In this document: one piece after another, positions 7,537 to 9,604 of the stretch
How positions within the stretch are numbered: the first letter of the stretch is position 1
Layout: each line of letters starts with the position of its first letter
Origin: Planctomycetaceae bacterium
GTDB taxonomy: Bacteria; Planctomycetota; Planctomycetia; Planctomycetales; Planctomycetaceae
Assembly (NCBI GenBank): GCA_020426065.1
Contig: JAGQQT010000121.1
Span: forward strand, 1 to 9,604
Length of the DNA stretch: 9,604 nucleotides
Reading direction: 5' to 3'
Position numbers and translations under genes: made by a program
Notes under the pieces: model-generated
Databases searched by the model: none
Told to the model about the DNA's origin: nothing
The model's input: the letters and a program-made list of their open reading frames with translations, nothing else

Positions 7537-8907
7537 TCACATATTGATTTCGAATCCTTTGCGGTTTTCGCGGGACAGGAACTCGTTAGCCTGGGCATCG
7601 CCAATCACTTCCCGTTTGACCGGATCCCATTTCAGTTCACGGCCCAGACGCATGGCAATGTTCGATAGATGGCAGACTTCCAGCATGCGGTTATGAGACC
7701 AGACATCGGAAATCGGCTGTTTCCGCGCCCTCATGCCTTCAATGAAGTTCGCGGTATGGTTCGCGCTGACTGGACCACCATAGACTTCTTCAATGGCCCC
7801 TTCAGGCAGTGGATTGTCCTTCAGGTCTTCGACTGGCTTGCCAGCGATCTTGCCGCGATTCACAAAGAATCGACCTTCGGTTCCTTCGAACATGATGCCG
7901 TTATCACCAGCGCTGGTGATGATCATTTCGATGTTATCCGGCATATCAACGCGGATTTCGAAACTCGTGGCGGCATTGTACTGGTCATCCACCAGCGGAT
8001 AACCGTCCTTGTATTCCACAGGCAGTTTGTATTCGAGCGGTGCAATCCGGCTCGGCCCGGTATCGCTGGCGCCAATTGCCCAGCAGGCGATGTCCACATG
8101 GTGGGCACCCCAGTCGGTCAGCTTGCCGCCCGAATACTCATGCCAGTTACGGAAGGAGTAATGGCAGTTGCTGAATAACGGCACGCCCCCACCATAGCCT
8201 TCACGCATTTCCGGCAATGCCCGATACGGCACCTTGGGAGCTGGTCCCAGCCAGAAGTCATAGTCGATTTCTTTGGGAACTTCAGCAACTGGAATTTTGG
8301 GAGACGATTCCATTCCGCCGATGCCACAGGTCACTTTCTGAACCTTACCGATGCGGCCGGCTCGAATCAGGGCAATTGCCTGCAGGAACCGTTGATCGGA
8401 TTCACTCCGCTGCATTGTTCCGACCTGAAAAACCCGGCCAGTCTGTTTGACCACTTTTTCAATCAGCTTGCCTTCGTCGATGGTCAGGGTGAGCGGCTTT
8501 TCACAATAGACGTCTTTTCCGGCCAGCATTGCTTCCACAGCAATTTTGGTGTGCCAGTGATCCGGTGTGGCAATCATGACCGCATCGATATCCTTGCGGT
8601 CGAGAACCTGACGGTAATCTTTGTAGGCATCCGGTTTTTTGCCCTGTGCTTTTTCAACTTTTTCTACGTTTTCGCCCAGCACACGGGAGTCCACATCAGC
8701 CAGAGCGGCGAAGTCTGCAAACTTGAAGGATTTGCTCGTGATCGCCCAACCCTGATTCCGCAATCCGATTGTGGCAAAAACCGGACGTTCGGCAGATGCT
8801 TCATAGCCCATTGCCCGCTGGGAGGAAGGAATCAGTATGCCAGCCGCTCCGGCAGCAGCCATTCCCTGTAAAAACTGTCGGCGCGAGGATTGAAATTGAT
8901 TGCCCAT
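7537..8907 (-). CDS. Tat-exported Gfo/Idh/MocA family oxidoreductase
   Basis: This 456-residue NAD(P)-dependent oxidoreductase acts on a sugar or sugar derivative. The Tat signal is SSRRQFLQGMAAAGAAGILI (7-26), so the folded enzyme with its nucleotide is exported. A Rossmann domain starts near residue 42 (VFATIGLRNQGWA, a degenerate glycine motif), with IATPDHWHT (112-120) and the family signature DVYCEKPLT (132-140), where K137 is the usual catalytic lysine. The C-terminal alpha/beta domain contains GKLTDWGAHHVDIACW (261-276), with the expected active-site histidine at 269 or 270. I chose ATG 8907 because AAGGAA lies six bases upstream; a TTG at 8925 would add six residues. The substrate is unknown. 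A Tat-exported member of the family is Zymomonas glucose-fructose oxidoreductase, so a tightly bound, self-regenerating cofactor is plausible. Confidence 0.95.
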   Translation of the reverse strand: MGNQFQSSRRQFLQGMAAAGAAGILIPSSQRAMGYEASAERPVFATIGLRNQGWAITSKSFKFADFAALADVDSRVLGENVEKVEKAQGKKPDAYKDYRQVLDRKDIDAVMIATPDHWHTKIAVEAMLAGKDVYCEKPLTLTIDEGKLIEKVVKQTGRVFQVGTMQRSESDQRFLQAIALIRAGRIGKVQKVTCGIGGMESSPKIPVAEVPKEIDYDFWLGPAPKVPYRALPEMREGYGGGVPLFSNCHYSFRNWHEYSGGKLTDWGAHHVDIACWAIGASDTGPSRIAPLEYKLPVEYKDGYPLVDDQYNAATSFEIRVDMPDNIEMIITSAGDNGIMFEGTEGRFFVNRGKIAGKPVEDLKDNPLPEGAIEEVYGGPVSANHTANFIEGMRARKQPISDVWSHNRMLEVCHLSNIAMRLGRELKWDPVKREVIGDAQANEFLSRENRKGFEINM

Positions 8908-8913
8908 ATGGAT

Positions 8914-8919
8914 TTCCTT
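8914..8919 (-). promoter_or_regulatory. Ribosome binding site that fixes the oxidoreductase start
   Basis: AAGGAA on the minus strand ends six bases before ATG 8907. It supports the ATG rather than the in-frame TTG at 8925, which lies upstream of this site. Further upstream a TTGAAA (8992-8987) could be a -35 element, but I see no convincing -10. Confidence 0.6.
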
Positions 8920-9046
8920 GTTCAACCTGAGAATGCTTTATTTGAGGTTTCAACAGTATCAGATATGAGCATATCGTGATTCCTCTTTTCAAGCGAGTTT
9001 CCGGGAGGATTCCGGAGAAATCTCAAGAGAACTCACCTCAACGCAA

Positions 9047-9083
9047 AACAGCCGGTCTGCTGCGTCGCAGCAAACCGGCTGTT
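9047..9083 (-). terminator. Strong hairpin terminator after the small secreted protein gene
   Basis: AACAGCCGGT (9047-9056) and ACCGGCTGTT (9074-9083) form ten perfect pairs. After one mismatch the stem continues with six more pairs (TGCTGC/GCAGCA) and a three-base GTC loop. On the minus strand only four T residues, partly within the stem, follow (TTTTGCG). It begins 25 bases after the stop codon of the 9109-9600 gene, which fits a terminator of that gene. The T-run is short, so termination may be partial or the hairpin may stabilise the transcript end. Confidence 0.7.
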
Positions 9084-9108
9084 GTAAAATGGTTTCAGAA
9101 TACCAGAC

Positions 9109-9600
9109 TTACTTGTTTTCAGTCTTTGAATTGTAAGTCGGTGTCTGATAGCTGGGGCGAACACGCTCGTAAGGTTTTGTAGCGGTATCTTCACGTCCGT
9201 TGAACAGCTGAATCAGCTCTTCCGTTTCGCGAGCATCAATCAGTGACTCGATGGTAGAAGTACCATTGAATTCGAAATTGGTGGTCGTTTCCCAGGTCAA
9301 ACGGACATCAGCTGGTGTCATCCGGGTTGGTTCTGAGCCAAACATCAGGTTATGCAGTTCTCCCTCTTCCATGGCGAAAACCAGCAGTTCATAAAAGAAT
9401 TCCGCCTCAGGCTGGCTGGTGGTCATCAGTTCGGTCAAGCAGTAAAAACGTTTATCCGGGTAAGAGATATCGACCATCAGTACCTGCACGAACCAGGTAG
9501 TCGAGGTCATGTTGATCGAATCTTCCTGGGCGCGGGCCGATTCCGCATTCGCCATCAGAAACATACCCGTCAGGGCAAACAGAGTGAAAAGGCGTGTCAT
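9109..9600 (-). CDS. Small secreted protein of unknown function
   Basis: I do not recognise this 163-residue protein. Residues 1-24 are a signal peptide (TRLFTLFALTGMFLMANA core, probable cleavage ARA|QE), so the mature protein of about 139 residues is periplasmic or outside the cell. The mature part starts with a probable beta strand (TSTTWFVQVLMVDISY, 32-47), has a single cysteine at 54, and a helical acidic segment EAEFFYELLVFAMEEGELHN (66-85). A threonine-rich stretch (103-117) follows, and the tail is polar and basic/tyrosine-rich (KPYERVRPSYQTPTYNSKTENK in part). The ATG at 9600 is four bases from the window edge, so its ribosome binding site is not visible. It ends at its own terminator, so it is probably not cotranscribed with the oxidoreductase downstream. 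Confidence 0.75.
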   Translation of the reverse strand: MTRLFTLFALTGMFLMANAESARAQEDSINMTSTTWFVQVLMVDISYPDKRFYCLTELMTTSQPEAEFFYELLVFAMEEGELHNLMFGSEPTRMTPADVRLTWETTTNFEFNGTSTIESLIDARETEELIQLFNGREDTATKPYERVRPSYQTPTYNSKTENK

Positions 9601-9604
9601 GACT

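Noticed and set aside
8392..8871. A 159-codon open frame on the plus strand.
   Set aside because: It is antisense to the Rossmann domain of the oxidoreductase and shows no protein-like motifs.

Overview
The window looks like chromosomal DNA of a planctomycete (Gimesia/Rubinisphaera-like; the genus is a guess). The evidence is a PSCyt1/DUF1549 protein, a planctomycete-type ECF sigma factor translationally coupled to a FecR-like membrane protein, and Tat-exported Gfo/Idh/MocA and xylose-isomerase-like proteins. All eight genes I can support lie on the minus strand, so the window reads from right to left. I see no mobile element, tRNA, rRNA or CRISPR array.

In order of transcription: (1) 9600-9109, a small secreted protein of unknown function, closed by a strong hairpin terminator (9047-9083). 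(2) 8907-7537, a Tat-exported Gfo/Idh/MocA oxidoreductase, closed by a rho-independent terminator (7467-7498). (3) 7416-3408, a tight three-gene operon with 4-base ATGA overlaps at both junctions. It encodes a Tat-exported sugar isomerase/epimerase-like TIM barrel, a 91-residue two-helix membrane protein (DUF3311-like), and a 922-residue protein. That protein joins a complete sodium:solute symporter to a GH71/GH99-like glycoside hydrolase domain. (4) 3236-952, an ECF sigma factor and a FecR-type regulator, again with an ATGA overlap. (5) From 765 off the left edge, a PSCyt1 cytochrome/DUF1549 protein, preceded by a leader with nested inverted repeats.

Functionally, the right and middle parts suggest periplasmic processing of a sugar or glycoside. 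The oxidoreductase and isomerase-like protein could act on the substrate, the hydrolase could release a monomer, and the fused symporter with its small partner could import it. The substrate cannot be read from the sequence. The left part is the arrangement common in planctomycetes, where an ECF sigma factor and a FecR-type regulator precede a PSCyt1/DUF1549/DUF1553 gene.

The most unusual item is the symporter-hydrolase fusion. The segment at the join looks like a former signal peptide with an AQA cleavage-like site. The hydrolase may therefore be held in the periplasm by an extra helix, or released by signal peptidase from a polyprotein.
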